Origin: Sphingobacteriaceae bacterium
GTDB taxonomy: Bacteria; Bacteroidota; Bacteroidia; Sphingobacteriales; Sphingobacteriaceae
Assembly (NCBI GenBank): GCA_017745075.1
Contig: JAGIAD010000001.1
Coordinates: 1 to 64,000, forward strand
Direction of reading: 5' to 3'
Length of the DNA: 64,000 nt
Under the pieces are notes generated by a model. That model was given only the letters and a program-made list of their open reading frames with translations. It ran no database searches and had not been told where the DNA came from. Within the stretch, counting starts at the first letter, position 1, and each line of letters begins with the position of its first letter. Both the position numbers and the translations under genes were made by a program. This document shows, one piece after another, positions 19,177 through 29,521 of this stretch.

Positions 19177-21069
19177 CTAAATATAATACTTCTTCCCATC
19201 AGTTTTAATCTTACCCGCATCTAATAATTCTCTAATGGCATCAATTCTTTCTGTTTCAGTTCCATTTTTAATGTTGGTAACCATGTCATCAAGGCTTAAA
19301 GGTTGCTGCTGAAGTAAAGAGATGATTTCGAACTCAATTTCCTCTCTCATTTTCCCCTGGTTCTCTGCTCTTTTTTCGGCCAGGCAAACATCGCAGACAC
19401 CGCATTTTACCGCATGATGCTCATCAAAATAATTGAGCAGCTGAATGCTTCTGCAAACATTTGATGTAGCATAAGCCACAACCGCATTCACCTGCTTGTG
19501 TAAAATCTCTTTTCTCAGTCCGAGGTATTTTACATCAAGGTCAAAATGATCCATATCTACTCTTGGCCTAACGTATTGCAATTGCGGTTGATCGGTTTGC
19601 GGGATATAGGTAAGCAGTTCAATGCTTTGCAGTTTATTAAGCAGGGCGATAATTTCTTTATAAGAGTGTCCGGTTTTTTTTGCAAGATCAGCTTCATTTA
19701 TTTTCACAAAACCATCAAAAGCACCTCCATGCGAGCGCAGGATGGTTTTAATAACGCCATCATAAACCTTGTTTTCGATCTGGAAACGGTAAATATCTTC
19801 ATGACTGGCAATGAACATCATCCTTGAAGGCAAAAAAACACTTTCAGACAGGGTTAAGTAGCCATCATGCTCTAAAAATTTAAGTGCAGAAATGGTTTTT
19901 AATACACTTATATTAAACCTTTTGCAGAAATCGGCAATATCAAAATCGAAGGTTAAACCCTCTCCTGCGCCAAAGGCCAATTGAAAGTAATTGCCCAGGT
20001 AATGATAGGTTTTTCTGATCTCATCCGGTGAAGGAAAGCTATCTAAATACCGGGATTCCAGGCCAAGGATATCAGATTGATTGGCCAATAATACCGCATA
20101 ACTCTTTTTTTCGTCACGCCCTGCCCTTCCCGCTTCCTGGTAATAAGCTTCCAGGCTTTCGGGCAGATCGAGATGCACCACAAAACGCACATCGGCTTTG
20201 TCGATGCCCATTCCGAAAGCATTGGTAGCTACCATGATCCGGGTTTTGTTGTTTTTCCACTCTTCCTGTTTCAGAAAACGAACATCCCTTTCCAATCCGG
20301 CATGGTAAAAATCGGCCTTGATGTCATTTCGGTTAATGAAATTGGCTACTTCGGCAGTTTCCCTGCGGTTACGCACGTAAACCAATCCCGTTCCCTTCAC
20401 ATTCTGGCAGATATCGATCAGTTTTTTATATTTATCTTCATTACCAAAAACCACATAGCTTAAATTGTCTCTGGCGAAACTTTTAACAAAAACCTCCGGG
20501 TTTTTCATTTCGAGTTTCTCTATAATATCTTTCCTCACAAAATCAGTTGCAGTGGCGGTAAGTGCTAAAACAGGAACGTCTGGTAAGATTTCGCGTAGTT
20601 TGGCTATCTGTAAGTATGGTGGGCGGAAATCATAACCCCATTGCGAAATGCAGTGTGCCTCATCAACCGCAATAAGGTTTACATTCATATACGAAATCCG
20701 AACGCGTACCAAATCGGCCAATAAACGCTCTGGAGATAGGTAAAGGAATTTAATTTTGCCATAGATACAGTTATCGAGTAGAATATCGATTTCGCGTTTC
20801 CCCATTCCTGCGTAAATCGCAATAGCTTCGATCCCTTTCGATTTCAGATTTTCTACCTGATCTTTCATCAGGGCAATTAGGGGCGAAACTACAATGCAAA
20901 TGCCTTCTTTTACCATAGCAGGTACCTGAAAGCAAATCGATTTGCCACCTCCGGTGGGTAAAAGGGCTAAGCTATCTTTCCCTTCTAAAACCGAAGCAAT
21001 AATATCTTCCTGTAACGGCCTGAAAGCTTGGTATCCCCAATATTTTTGTAAAATCTCTATTGCTGTCAT
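19177..21069 (-). CDS. recQ: ATP-dependent DNA helicase RecQ
   Basis: ALLPTGGGKSICFQVPA...VDEAHCISQWGYDFRPPYLQI...ATNAFGMGIDKADVRFVVHLDLPESLEAYYQEAGRAGRDEKKS. Confidence 0.95.
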   Translation of the reverse strand: MTAIEILQKYWGYQAFRPLQEDIIASVLEGKDSLALLPTGGGKSICFQVPAMVKEGICIVVSPLIALMKDQVENLKSKGIEAIAIYAGMGKREIDILLDNCIYGKIKFLYLSPERLLADLVRVRISYMNVNLIAVDEAHCISQWGYDFRPPYLQIAKLREILPDVPVLALTATATDFVRKDIIEKLEMKNPEVFVKSFARDNLSYVVFGNEDKYKKLIDICQNVKGTGLVYVRNRRETAEVANFINRNDIKADFYHAGLERDVRFLKQEEWKNNKTRIMVATNAFGMGIDKADVRFVVHLDLPESLEAYYQEAGRAGRDEKKSYAVLLANQSDILGLESRYLDSFPSPDEIRKTYHYLGNYFQLAFGAGEGLTFDFDIADFCKRFNISVLKTISALKFLEHDGYLTLSESVFLPSRMMFIASHEDIYRFQIENKVYDGVIKTILRSHGGAFDGFVKINEADLAKKTGHSYKEIIALLNKLQSIELLTYIPQTDQPQLQYVRPRVDMDHFDLDVKYLGLRKEILHKQVNAVVAYATSNVCRSIQLLNYFDEHHAVKCGVCDVCLAEKRAENQGKMREEIEFEIISLLQQQPLSLDDMVTNIKNGTETERIDAIRELLDAGKIKTDGKKYYI

Positions 21070-21138
21070 AAATCGGCGGTATCAAAACTATAAAAAAGCT
21101 GTTGATATTGCTAAATTGCGGCACAATTAATCAAAAAT

Positions 21139-24100
21139 TTGATGAAACACCTCTATTTTCTATCTGCTCTCTCATTGCTGTTTTTCAGTTCTAATGCCCA
21201 GGAAAAAAAATGGGACATCGAAAAATATCAGGGTACTACAAAAAACTTCACCCTAAATACAGATGAAGGCACCTGGATGAACCTTGATGTAAGTGCCGAT
21301 GGACAAGAAATTGTTTTTGATTTGCTGGGCGATATCTATGTGATGCCGATTACCGGTGGCGTGGCTAAACTGATCAGTGGAGGTGCTGCCTGGGATGTAC
21401 AGCCGAGGTTTAGTCCAAACGGGAAGTACATCTCTTATACAAGCGATAAAAGCGGAGGTGATAATATCTGGATCATGAACCGTGATGGTTCGGGCAAGAA
21501 ACAGATTACCAAAGAGAATTTCAGGTTATTGAATAATGCCACCTGGATGCCCAATAGCGAATACCTGGTGGCCAGAAAGCATTTTACGGCAACCCGATCA
21601 TTAGGCGCCGGTGAAATGTGGATGTACAGCATAAATGGTGGCGATGGTGTACAATTAACAAAGCGAAAAAATGACCAACAGGATGCTGGTGAGCCAAATA
21701 TTTCGCCAGACGGAAGGTACGTTTATTTTAGTGAGGATGTTAGTCCGGGGCCGAATTTCGAATACAGCAAAGATCCTAACGGAACCATTTATGCGATACG
21801 TCAGCTCGATTTAACCACAGGAAAATTAACCACCTTGATTAATGAACAGGGCGGTGCCTGCAGGCCTCAGGTTTCTCCTGATGGAAACATGATTGCTTTT
21901 GTAAAACGCGTCCGTTTAAAATCTACTTTGTACGTGCAAAACCTTAAAACTGGTGAAGAATGGCCTGTAAATGAAGATTTGTCTCACGATCAGCAGGAAA
22001 CCTGGGCCATTTTTGGTGTTTACCCGAATTTTGCGTGGACCCCAGACAGCAAAAGCATCGTTTTTTATGCAAAAGGCAAAATCAGAAAAACAGAAATCAG
22101 CACGCTGATCAATACCATAATTCCTTTTCAGGCCAATACCATTCAAACGGTACAACAGGCCTTACATTTTGAGCAGCAGGTTTTCAGCAACGAGTTTTCA
22201 TCCAAAATGTTGAGACAACTGACCACCTCGCCCGATGGAAAAACAATCGTTTTTAACGCTGCAGGATATCTGTATAAGCAGGAATTACCAATAGGAATAC
22301 CGGAAAGATTAACAAATGGTTTAGATTTCGAATTCGAACCGGCTTTTAGTCCGGATGGGAAATATGTAGTTTATACCACCTGGAGTGATGAATTGCGCGG
22401 AGCAATAAAAAGGACTGATCTCAAATCAGGTAAAACCATCACCCTGAGCGATGAAAAAGGTTTTTATTATTCCCCACAATATTCGACCAAAGGTGATCGG
22501 ATTGTTTTCAGAAAAGGAAGCGGAAATGATGTTTTGGGCTACAATTATGGCCGTGGAACCGGAATTTTCATTATGCCGGCCAGTGGAGGTGCGAAAACTT
22601 TGGTTTCCGATAACGGCATCCGCCCCCAGTTTAACAATACCGATACCCGCATTTATTTCCAAAGTTATGCAGATGGCAAAAAAGCGCTAAAAAGCATTGA
22701 TTTAAACGGTGCAAATGAAAGAACACATTTTACTTCACAATATGCCAACCAGTTTGTTATCAGTCCTGATAATAAATGGCTGGCATTTAACGAGCTTTTT
22801 AATGTTTACATCACGCCAATGATCAATATTGGAACTGCTCAGGATGCTTCTGCAGGAAATAAAGCCATCCCGGTTACCAAAGTAACTACCGATGGCGGAA
22901 CCTATATCCAATGGAGTGCCGATAGTAAAACCCTGCACTGGACATTAGGGCCAAAATATTTCACCATTAATGTAAACAATGCTTTTAATTTTGATGGAAC
23001 CACCCCGAAAACCGAAGCCTCATCTATTGATATTAATTTGGTTTTAAAAGCCGATGTTCCTACCGGAACCGTGGCTTTAAAGGGTGCCAGGATCATTTCA
23101 ATGAAAGGTGATGAAGTAATTGAAAATGGAACCATTCTTACCGACGGTAATAAAATTACAGCAATCGGAAAATCTGATGCGGTAACCATCCCTGCTAATG
23201 CCAAGATAATTGATGTTAATGGCAAAACCATTATGCCTGGCATTGTTGATGTTCATGCACATTTACGTACCAGCCCGGATGGAATTACGCCGCAGAGTGA
23301 CTGGAGTTATATGGCAAATTTAGCCTTTGGCGTAACTACTTCGCACGATCCATCAAGCAATACGGAAATGGTTTTTAGCCAAAGCGAAATGCTTAAGGCA
23401 GGTAGAATGATTGGACCAAGGGTTTATTCTACCGGTTCTATTTTATACGGTGCTGATGGCGATTTTAAAGTGGTGATTAACAGTTTGGATGATGCACTGG
23501 CCAATTTACGCAGGTTAAAAGCAGTTGGTGCCTTTTCGGTAAAATCATACAATCAGCCACGCAGAGAGCAGCGCCAGCAGATTTTAGAAGCAGCGCGGCA
23601 GTTAAAAATGGAAGTTGTACCCGAAGGAGGCTCTACTTTTTTCACCAACATGAATATGGTTGCTGATGGGCATACCGGAATTGAGCACAGTATCCCGGTT
23701 TTACCCGTTTATAAAGATGTAACTACGCTTTGGAACAATACCGATGTGGCTTATACCCCTACTTTAATTGTGGCTTATGGTGGCCAGTGGGGCGAAAATT
23801 ATTGGTATGACAGAACCAATGTTTGGGAAAACGAAAAGCTGATGACCTTCACTCCCCGCTCAATTATTGATGCTAGGGCAAGACGCAGAACTACTTCTGA
23901 ATATAGCGATTATAACCACATTGATATTGCCAAGGCAGCCAAACAGATTGCCGACGGTGGCACAAAAGTTAACCTTGGCGCACACGGACAGATTCAGGGT
24001 TTAGGAGCACATTGGGAATTGTGGATGTTGGTTCAAGGTGGTTTTAGTCCGCTGCAGGCCATTAGGGCAGCCACATTAAATGGCGCCAGCTATCTGGGTA

Positions 24101-24369
24101 TGAATAAAGAAATCGGTTCATTAGAAGTGGGTAAATTAGCTGATATGGTGATTATGGATGCTAACCCTTTGGATGACATCAGAAATTCGGAAAAAATCAA
24201 ATATGTGATGATCAATGGCCGTCTTTATGATAGTGTCACCTTAAACGAAGTAGGTACAAGAGAGAAACTTCGCGGCAAATTGTGGTTCGAAAATGTTAAG
24301 GGAAATGGTTATATCATTCCAAGCGGAGAATCAGAAACCTGGACTTTTACGGTTCCGCATTGTGATTAA
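21139..24369 (+). CDS. secreted amidohydrolase with N-terminal TolB/WD40-like beta-propeller
   Basis: Signal peptide; repeated FSPDGKYVVY / SPDGRYVYF; GKTIMPGIVDVHAHLRT; ADGHTGIEHSIPV; VGKLADMVIMDANPL. Confidence 0.92.
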   Translation: MMKHLYFLSALSLLFFSSNAQEKKWDIEKYQGTTKNFTLNTDEGTWMNLDVSADGQEIVFDLLGDIYVMPITGGVAKLISGGAAWDVQPRFSPNGKYISYTSDKSGGDNIWIMNRDGSGKKQITKENFRLLNNATWMPNSEYLVARKHFTATRSLGAGEMWMYSINGGDGVQLTKRKNDQQDAGEPNISPDGRYVYFSEDVSPGPNFEYSKDPNGTIYAIRQLDLTTGKLTTLINEQGGACRPQVSPDGNMIAFVKRVRLKSTLYVQNLKTGEEWPVNEDLSHDQQETWAIFGVYPNFAWTPDSKSIVFYAKGKIRKTEISTLINTIIPFQANTIQTVQQALHFEQQVFSNEFSSKMLRQLTTSPDGKTIVFNAAGYLYKQELPIGIPERLTNGLDFEFEPAFSPDGKYVVYTTWSDELRGAIKRTDLKSGKTITLSDEKGFYYSPQYSTKGDRIVFRKGSGNDVLGYNYGRGTGIFIMPASGGAKTLVSDNGIRPQFNNTDTRIYFQSYADGKKALKSIDLNGANERTHFTSQYANQFVISPDNKWLAFNELFNVYITPMINIGTAQDASAGNKAIPVTKVTTDGGTYIQWSADSKTLHWTLGPKYFTINVNNAFNFDGTTPKTEASSIDINLVLKADVPTGTVALKGARIISMKGDEVIENGTILTDGNKITAIGKSDAVTIPANAKIIDVNGKTIMPGIVDVHAHLRTSPDGITPQSDWSYMANLAFGVTTSHDPSSNTEMVFSQSEMLKAGRMIGPRVYSTGSILYGADGDFKVVINSLDDALANLRRLKAVGAFSVKSYNQPRREQRQQILEAARQLKMEVVPEGGSTFFTNMNMVADGHTGIEHSIPVLPVYKDVTTLWNNTDVAYTPTLIVAYGGQWGENYWYDRTNVWENEKLMTFTPRSIIDARARRRTTSEYSDYNHIDIAKAAKQIADGGTKVNLGAHGQIQGLGAHWELWMLVQGGFSPLQAIRAATLNGASYLGMNKEIGSLEVGKLADMVIMDANPLDDIRNSEKIKYVMINGRLYDSVTLNEVGTREKLRGKLWFENVKGNGYIIPSGESETWTFTVPHCD

Positions 24370-24520
24370 TAAATATGAACAATCATTAACCATATAAGAA
24401 ATATAAGATGCATGTCAGCTCGAATGGTTATATTCCGTTATGTCAAGAAATAATAAATGAATTATTAACCGCAATTGCATAGATATGTTAATGGGTTAAT
24501 AAATCTTTTTTAATACAGAT

Positions 24521-24784
24521 ATGAAGCAGAACAAGTTCTACACTACAGCATCAATTATTTTCTTAATTTTAAGCATAGCGGCTTTCTCTTATAGTGGTTA
24601 TTACATTTTGGGTATTGAAACGGTAAATCTTTTCCTGGCCCTCATTGCAATGGCCTACATCACTGCCTTTATAGCGGTAATGAAAGATAGAAAATCGGTT
24701 ATTTCATGGTCACTTCTAATATTAAATTCGATCGTACTCATTTGCATCATTTACTTTCTGACACACTTCAAAATGAAGATGTAA
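24521..24784 (+). CDS. small membrane protein of unknown function
   Basis: 87 aa with three hydrophobic segments; ATG in intergenic space. Confidence 0.55.
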   Translation: MKQNKFYTTASIIFLILSIAAFSYSGYYILGIETVNLFLALIAMAYITAFIAVMKDRKSVISWSLLILNSIVLICIIYFLTHFKMKM

Positions 24785-24835
24785 TGATACCCATGTAGGT
24801 TTTGATACAACTCGTTACCTTTTCAAAGCTCTCAT

Positions 24836-24870
24836 ACCTGTCATTCTGAACGCAGTGAAGAATCTTTAAT
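24836..24870. repeat. fragment of dispersed repeat (TGTCATTCTGAACGCAGTGAAGAATCT)
   Basis: Same family style as other intergenic repeats. Confidence 0.4.
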
Positions 24871-24928
24871 ATGAAAAGGTATCATTAAAAATAAAGTACG
24901 ACAGTCTACCTAATTTTTTGAGAAGTGC

Positions 24929-27145
24929 TCACAAAACCAACAAGCCGTATTCTCTTAATGTATTGATCGGTTTAGAATACCAGAAAAGTTCAAAATTTTC
25001 CAATTCGCTCTCAAAATCGGCCTTAATCTCTTGAAAAGTATATACTTTTTCATTTGAGATCGAAATTTTATTTAAAATGGCGGTTAACCATTCGCCTTCT
25101 TTTTTATTCGTTTGAACCGTAAAAGTTTCCTTTTTATCGTGAAATGTGAGGGAAGCCATTTCCCAGGTATTTCCTTTTTTCGACTTCGTAAAATAATCAG
25201 AAGTGGGCCTTCCCCCTATCCATACTACTTTCGCGGTAGGTTTCGTGTTAAAATGATCACTATCATTTAAAGCCTTTTCGATAAAATCAGCAGGAATTTT
25301 AGTTCTGGGGATTTTAAAATCAAACCAATCCTGCAGTTCGTAATCAAAACAGATACCATGCATAAAATTAAAAAGTGATTTTTTCAATCCGTAGCTGAAT
25401 TTATTGTGGTCGATCCCGGTTTTATCGGTATAATTAATATCGTTATTGGCAAAAGTCCCAATTACTTCGGTTTCTTTAACTACTCCAAATTTTTCAGGAT
25501 ACATCCCAACCGGGCTATGCGCGGTCATGGCAAACTGATGCCAAAAGCCCGATTGCAGTATGCCCATTTCAAACAACTGACGTACCATCTCTAAGCTATC
25601 AACCGTTTCCTGTACCGTTTGAGTAGGATAACCATACATTAAATAAGCATGCACCATAATCCCGGCTTCGGTGAAATTACGGGTTACCTTTGCTACCTGT
25701 TCTACAGTAACACCTTTATCGATCAGTTTTAACAAGCGATCGGATGCTACTTCCAATCCACCTGAAACAGCAATACAACCGGAAGCCTTGAGCAACAAAC
25801 ATAAATCCCGGTTAAAGCTTTTTTCGAAACGGATGTTTGTCCACCAGGTAACCGCCAGTTTCCTTCTGATGATCTCTAAAGCTACTTCGCGCATCAGCGC
25901 CGGCGGCGCCGCTTCATCCACAAAGTGGAATCCATTCTGTCCGGTTTTGGCATATAAATCTTCTACGCGGTCAACAATTAATTTGGCAGCAACAGGTTCG
26001 TAAACTTTGATATAATCCAATGAAATATCGCAAAAGGTACACTTGCCCCAATAACAACCATGTGCCATGGTAAGTTTATTCCAACGCCCGTCGCTCCACA
26101 TGCGGTGCATAGGGTTAACAATTTCAATTACTGAAATATACTTATCCAAAAGCAGGCCTGTATAATCTGGTGTGCCTATGTCTGCTTGTTTGTAATCGTT
26201 TCTGAAAGCATCGTTGCGATAAGCCACTTTACCATTCTCGAGCAGAAAGGTTCTTTTATAAAAATGGGCTTCTGCTGGCGTGGGATGTGTAAGGTTATGG
26301 TACAACAATTCGATCGGCAGCTCACCATCATCCAGTGTGATGTAATCAAAAAACTCAAAAACCCGCGCATCCGACAACGACCTTAATTCGGTATTTGGGA
26401 AACCACCGCCCATAGAAACCGCAATTTCAGGGTGGTTGGCTTTTATCCATTGGGCGCAACGGAAAGCACTGTACAAATTGCCCGGAAAAGGAACAGAAAT
26501 CAAAAATAATTTAGGTTGTACCGTTTCAATTTTTTCTTTTAAAACCGAAATCAGGATAGAATCAATATATGTAGGCTCTTTTAATAGAGCATCATATAAC
26601 TCATCAAAAGAGTTTGCACTTCTGCCTAAACGTTCGGCATAGCGGCTAAAACCAAAATTTTCATCGATGCACTCTACAATATAATCGGATATATCTTCGA
26701 GATAAAGTGTAGCTAAATGTTTTGCTTTATCCTGTGTGCCCATGGCCCCAAAAGCCCAGTCTAGCTCTTCTAATTGCGAAAAGCGCGAAGCCTGGGGCAA
26801 AAAATCATCACTACAGATTTGTAAGGCCAGGGTTGGGTTTTTCCCCTGAAGGAAGGCGATTACTGCATCGATGGTTTTTAAATACTCATCCTGTAAAGCA
26901 AAAATACGTTTGGCATTTTCGCTTTTAGGTTTTTGATTATCTACGACCTGGCTATGCCCAGCGTGAGAGAATAAATTCTGTAATCCTTTTTTAGAAAATA
27001 ACTCCAAAATCACTTCAATCCCTAAATCGGCCTGCGTTGCACTTATATTTTTGGTATTCAGAAAACCTTTTATATACGCCGTTGCCGGATATGGAGTATT
27101 CAGCTGGGTAAACGGTGGTGTAATGGCAAGGATTTCGGTTTTCAA
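24929..27145 (-). CDS. B12-binding-domain radical SAM protein
   Basis: MAHGCYWGKCTFCDIS (Cx4Cx2C), GFHFVDEAAPPALM, VSGGLEVASDRLLKLIDKGVT; start revised from TTG 27166 to TTG 27145 because TACTTTTG (-7) lies at 27171-27164. Confidence 0.85.
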   Translation of the reverse strand: MKTEILAITPPFTQLNTPYPATAYIKGFLNTKNISATQADLGIEVILELFSKKGLQNLFSHAGHSQVVDNQKPKSENAKRIFALQDEYLKTIDAVIAFLQGKNPTLALQICSDDFLPQASRFSQLEELDWAFGAMGTQDKAKHLATLYLEDISDYIVECIDENFGFSRYAERLGRSANSFDELYDALLKEPTYIDSILISVLKEKIETVQPKLFLISVPFPGNLYSAFRCAQWIKANHPEIAVSMGGGFPNTELRSLSDARVFEFFDYITLDDGELPIELLYHNLTHPTPAEAHFYKRTFLLENGKVAYRNDAFRNDYKQADIGTPDYTGLLLDKYISVIEIVNPMHRMWSDGRWNKLTMAHGCYWGKCTFCDISLDYIKVYEPVAAKLIVDRVEDLYAKTGQNGFHFVDEAAPPALMREVALEIIRRKLAVTWWTNIRFEKSFNRDLCLLLKASGCIAVSGGLEVASDRLLKLIDKGVTVEQVAKVTRNFTEAGIMVHAYLMYGYPTQTVQETVDSLEMVRQLFEMGILQSGFWHQFAMTAHSPVGMYPEKFGVVKETEVIGTFANNDINYTDKTGIDHNKFSYGLKKSLFNFMHGICFDYELQDWFDFKIPRTKIPADFIEKALNDSDHFNTKPTAKVVWIGGRPTSDYFTKSKKGNTWEMASLTFHDKKETFTVQTNKKEGEWLTAILNKISISNEKVYTFQEIKADFESELENFELFWYSKPINTLREYGLLVL

Positions 27146-27306
27146 AAGGAATTGTTTTTTCTGCAAAAGTACGGGAATTTTTATAGAGTCGCCACCCTGA
27201 ATTTATTTCAGGTCCATTTTGCCAGAAAGATGCTGATCCCGATTCCATTAAACTAAAAGTTGAAACCATACGTTTTAACCTTATATCAACACCTTTTTCT
27301 ACCTGG

Positions 27307-28023
27307 ATGAAAGTTTTTTGTTTTTACATTCTGATGCTCTGTGCGCAAATCGGCTTTGCGCAAAAAACATTTATATTCCCTAAAATTAAAACACAAGGTA
27401 CTTCTGTTGAGCAGCTTACTCCAGTCAGCTGGAAAGTGATCGATCAGGCTAACGGCGACCTGAACAACGATGGTTCGGCAGATTTAGCGGTGGTTTTTGA
27501 ATATGATAAAACGATTGATGAAGCCCGGGTTTATGGCGACAATAGCAGTGCCATAATAAAGGAAACACAAAAACCGAGAATTTTAGCTATATTCTTCAGG
27601 GATAAATCGACAGGTATTTTTAGTTTGTCTACACAGAACAATGATTTTATCTTACGCTCAGAAGAAGGCGGAAAACTGGGCGACCCCTTGCAGCAAATTG
27701 CGATTAAAGACCAACAACTCTATCTGCGTTTTCAGGGAGGTTCAGAATGGCGATGGGAACTGGGCTATACTTTTAAATTCGAAAACAAAGATTGGTTTTT
27801 AACCAGTGCAATTAATCTTTATTACAATCAAAATAATGGTGATATGACCGAAAGGGTCTATGATTTTAAAACCCGCGAATTATTTACCACCATTGGTAAT
27901 CTGCATAACAGGGATATTGCCAATAAGAGATCCAGTGAGATTTTATACTTTTCACAACTGAGAACTTTTAAAACATTTAAAAAGCCCTGGGCCTGGGAAA
28001 TACTGCCTGATGTTTATTTGTAG
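27307..28023 (+). CDS. secreted protein of unknown function
   Basis: Signal peptide FYILMLCAQIGFAQ; GDLNNDGSADLAVVFEYD. Confidence 0.7.
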   Translation: MKVFCFYILMLCAQIGFAQKTFIFPKIKTQGTSVEQLTPVSWKVIDQANGDLNNDGSADLAVVFEYDKTIDEARVYGDNSSAIIKETQKPRILAIFFRDKSTGIFSLSTQNNDFILRSEEGGKLGDPLQQIAIKDQQLYLRFQGGSEWRWELGYTFKFENKDWFLTSAINLYYNQNNGDMTERVYDFKTRELFTTIGNLHNRDIANKRSSEILYFSQLRTFKTFKKPWAWEILPDVYL

Positions 28024-28027
28024 GTCC

Positions 28028-28060
28028 AAACCTCGCAGGTTTTAAAAACCTGCGAGGTTT
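28028..28060. terminator. perfect hairpin AAACCTCGCAGGTTT-TAA-AAACCTGCGAGGTTT
   Basis: 15-bp perfect arms, 3-nt loop, 5 bp after stop codon of the preceding gene. Confidence 0.75.
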
Positions 28061-28101
28061 ATTTTAGCTTTTCCCTATAGCACCACTGTTTTAGGTTAAC
28101 T

Positions 28102-28268
28102 AAACCTGATAGAACGAAAAGTCCGGAGCGAAGCATGAGTGAGGACTTGAAGGGATAGCAGGGCTGCAGTATCAGAAGCAGTACAGCCGTTCATTCTCAA
28201 AAAAAAATTGACCACTTCAGCCCCCTGAGATGCATCTAAGTAAAGTGACTTACAAACCTATCAGGTTT
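28102..28268. repeat. structured intergenic element with 10-bp perfect terminal inverted repeats
   Basis: AAACCTGATA (28102-28111)/TATCAGGTTT (28259-28268); internal AAGTCC (28119-28124)/GGACTT (28143-28148) stem. Confidence 0.65.
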
Positions 28269-28277
28269 TATTAAGAC

Positions 28278-29471
28278 TTAAATATTCTGCGCTATCACAA
28301 AAGCACTGGCCCAGGCCCATTGAAAGTTATAACCGCCCAGCCAACCGGTAACGTCCAAACATTCGCCGCCAAAAAACAGATTCGGTATTTTTTTACATTC
28401 CAGCGTTTTAGAGGAAATTTCACTTGTATCAATCCCGCCCCTCATAACCTCGGCCTTATCGTAACCTTTATCGCCTGCAGGTTTAACTTTAAAGTGGTGG
28501 ATTGTTTGTTCTATCAAATCGATTTCACCTTTGGTTAATGCCGCAACCGGTTTGTTTAGCGGCAAAAATTTGTCTAAAGCTTCAGTGAACTTCCTGGTAT
28601 AAATCCGGTTCAGCAATGTCGACAATAAAGTTTTACCGTTTGTTTTTCTTTCTTCGTCCAATAATGCTGTTATATTCTGATGGGGTAACAAGTTGAGGTT
28701 GATGGTCCCACCCCTTCTCCAGAATGAAGAAATCTGCAAAATAGCCGGACCGCTTAATCCCCAATGGGTAAAAAGGATATTTTCTTCGAATGAAATCTCA
28801 TCATTGCTTACTTCACAAAAAACAGAATTTCCCGAAAGGCGTGCAAACCACTCTTCATCCTTTCCAGTGATGGTTAAGGGAACCAGCGCAGGAGCGGTTT
28901 CGATTATTTTCAGATCGTGTTTTCTGGCAAAACGCAAGGCAAAATCAGTAGCACCCATTTTTGGAATAGGAAGACCACCTGTAGCAATCACGAGCTTTTC
29001 GGCAGTTAAAACAACTATTTTTCCATTTTTCTCATAAGTTACTTTAAAGCCATCAGGCAGTATTTCAATATCTTTTACATCGGCACTGCACCTAATTTCC
29101 TGACCAAAATCTTTACAAACTGAAGTAAAAACCTGCACCACATCTTTGGCATTTTTACCATCAGGAAATAATTGTCCCAAAGTTTTTTCCTTGCCCTGAA
29201 TGCCGTAGGTTTCAAAAAAGCTAATGGTATCGTTAACCGTCCATTGGGTAAAGGCCGATTTTACAAAATGTGGATTGGCAGATATAAACTGCTCAGCTGA
29301 TGCAAATTGGTTTGTATAGTTGCAGCGACCACCTCCTGAAATCAAAATTTTGGCACCAGGTTTTTCGTTTTTCTCGAGCACAATTACCTTTTTTCCCAGA
29401 TAGCCTGCCTGCACCGCACACATTAATCCGCAAGCACCTGCCCCAATAATTATTGCATCAGCATTCATCAA
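28278..29471 (-). CDS. NAD(P)/FAD-dependent oxidoreductase, HI0933/YhiN family
   Basis: MNADAIIIGAGACGLMCAVQAGYLGKKVIVLEKNEKPGAKILISGGGRCNYTN. Confidence 0.93.
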   Translation of the reverse strand: MMNADAIIIGAGACGLMCAVQAGYLGKKVIVLEKNEKPGAKILISGGGRCNYTNQFASAEQFISANPHFVKSAFTQWTVNDTISFFETYGIQGKEKTLGQLFPDGKNAKDVVQVFTSVCKDFGQEIRCSADVKDIEILPDGFKVTYEKNGKIVVLTAEKLVIATGGLPIPKMGATDFALRFARKHDLKIIETAPALVPLTITGKDEEWFARLSGNSVFCEVSNDEISFEENILFTHWGLSGPAILQISSFWRRGGTINLNLLPHQNITALLDEERKTNGKTLLSTLLNRIYTRKFTEALDKFLPLNKPVAALTKGEIDLIEQTIHHFKVKPAGDKGYDKAEVMRGGIDTSEISSKTLECKKIPNLFFGGECLDVTGWLGGYNFQWAWASAFVIAQNI

Positions 29472-29486
29472 TAAATTTATTATGGT

Positions 29487-29504
29487 TACTTTTGCACAAA
29501 AGTA
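29487..29504. promoter_or_regulatory. back-to-back -7 elements TACTTTTG-CA-CAAAAGTA for divergent yhiN-like and purK genes
   Basis: Two perfect TAnnTTTG matches in opposite orientation within 18 bp. Confidence 0.75.
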
Positions 29505-29521
29505 GCATTATTTTCAAGCGC

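Noticed and set aside
27015-27269. 84-aa minus-strand ORF upstream of the radical SAM gene
   Set aside because: Out-of-frame overlap with the radical SAM N-terminus and promoter; contains repeat sequence.
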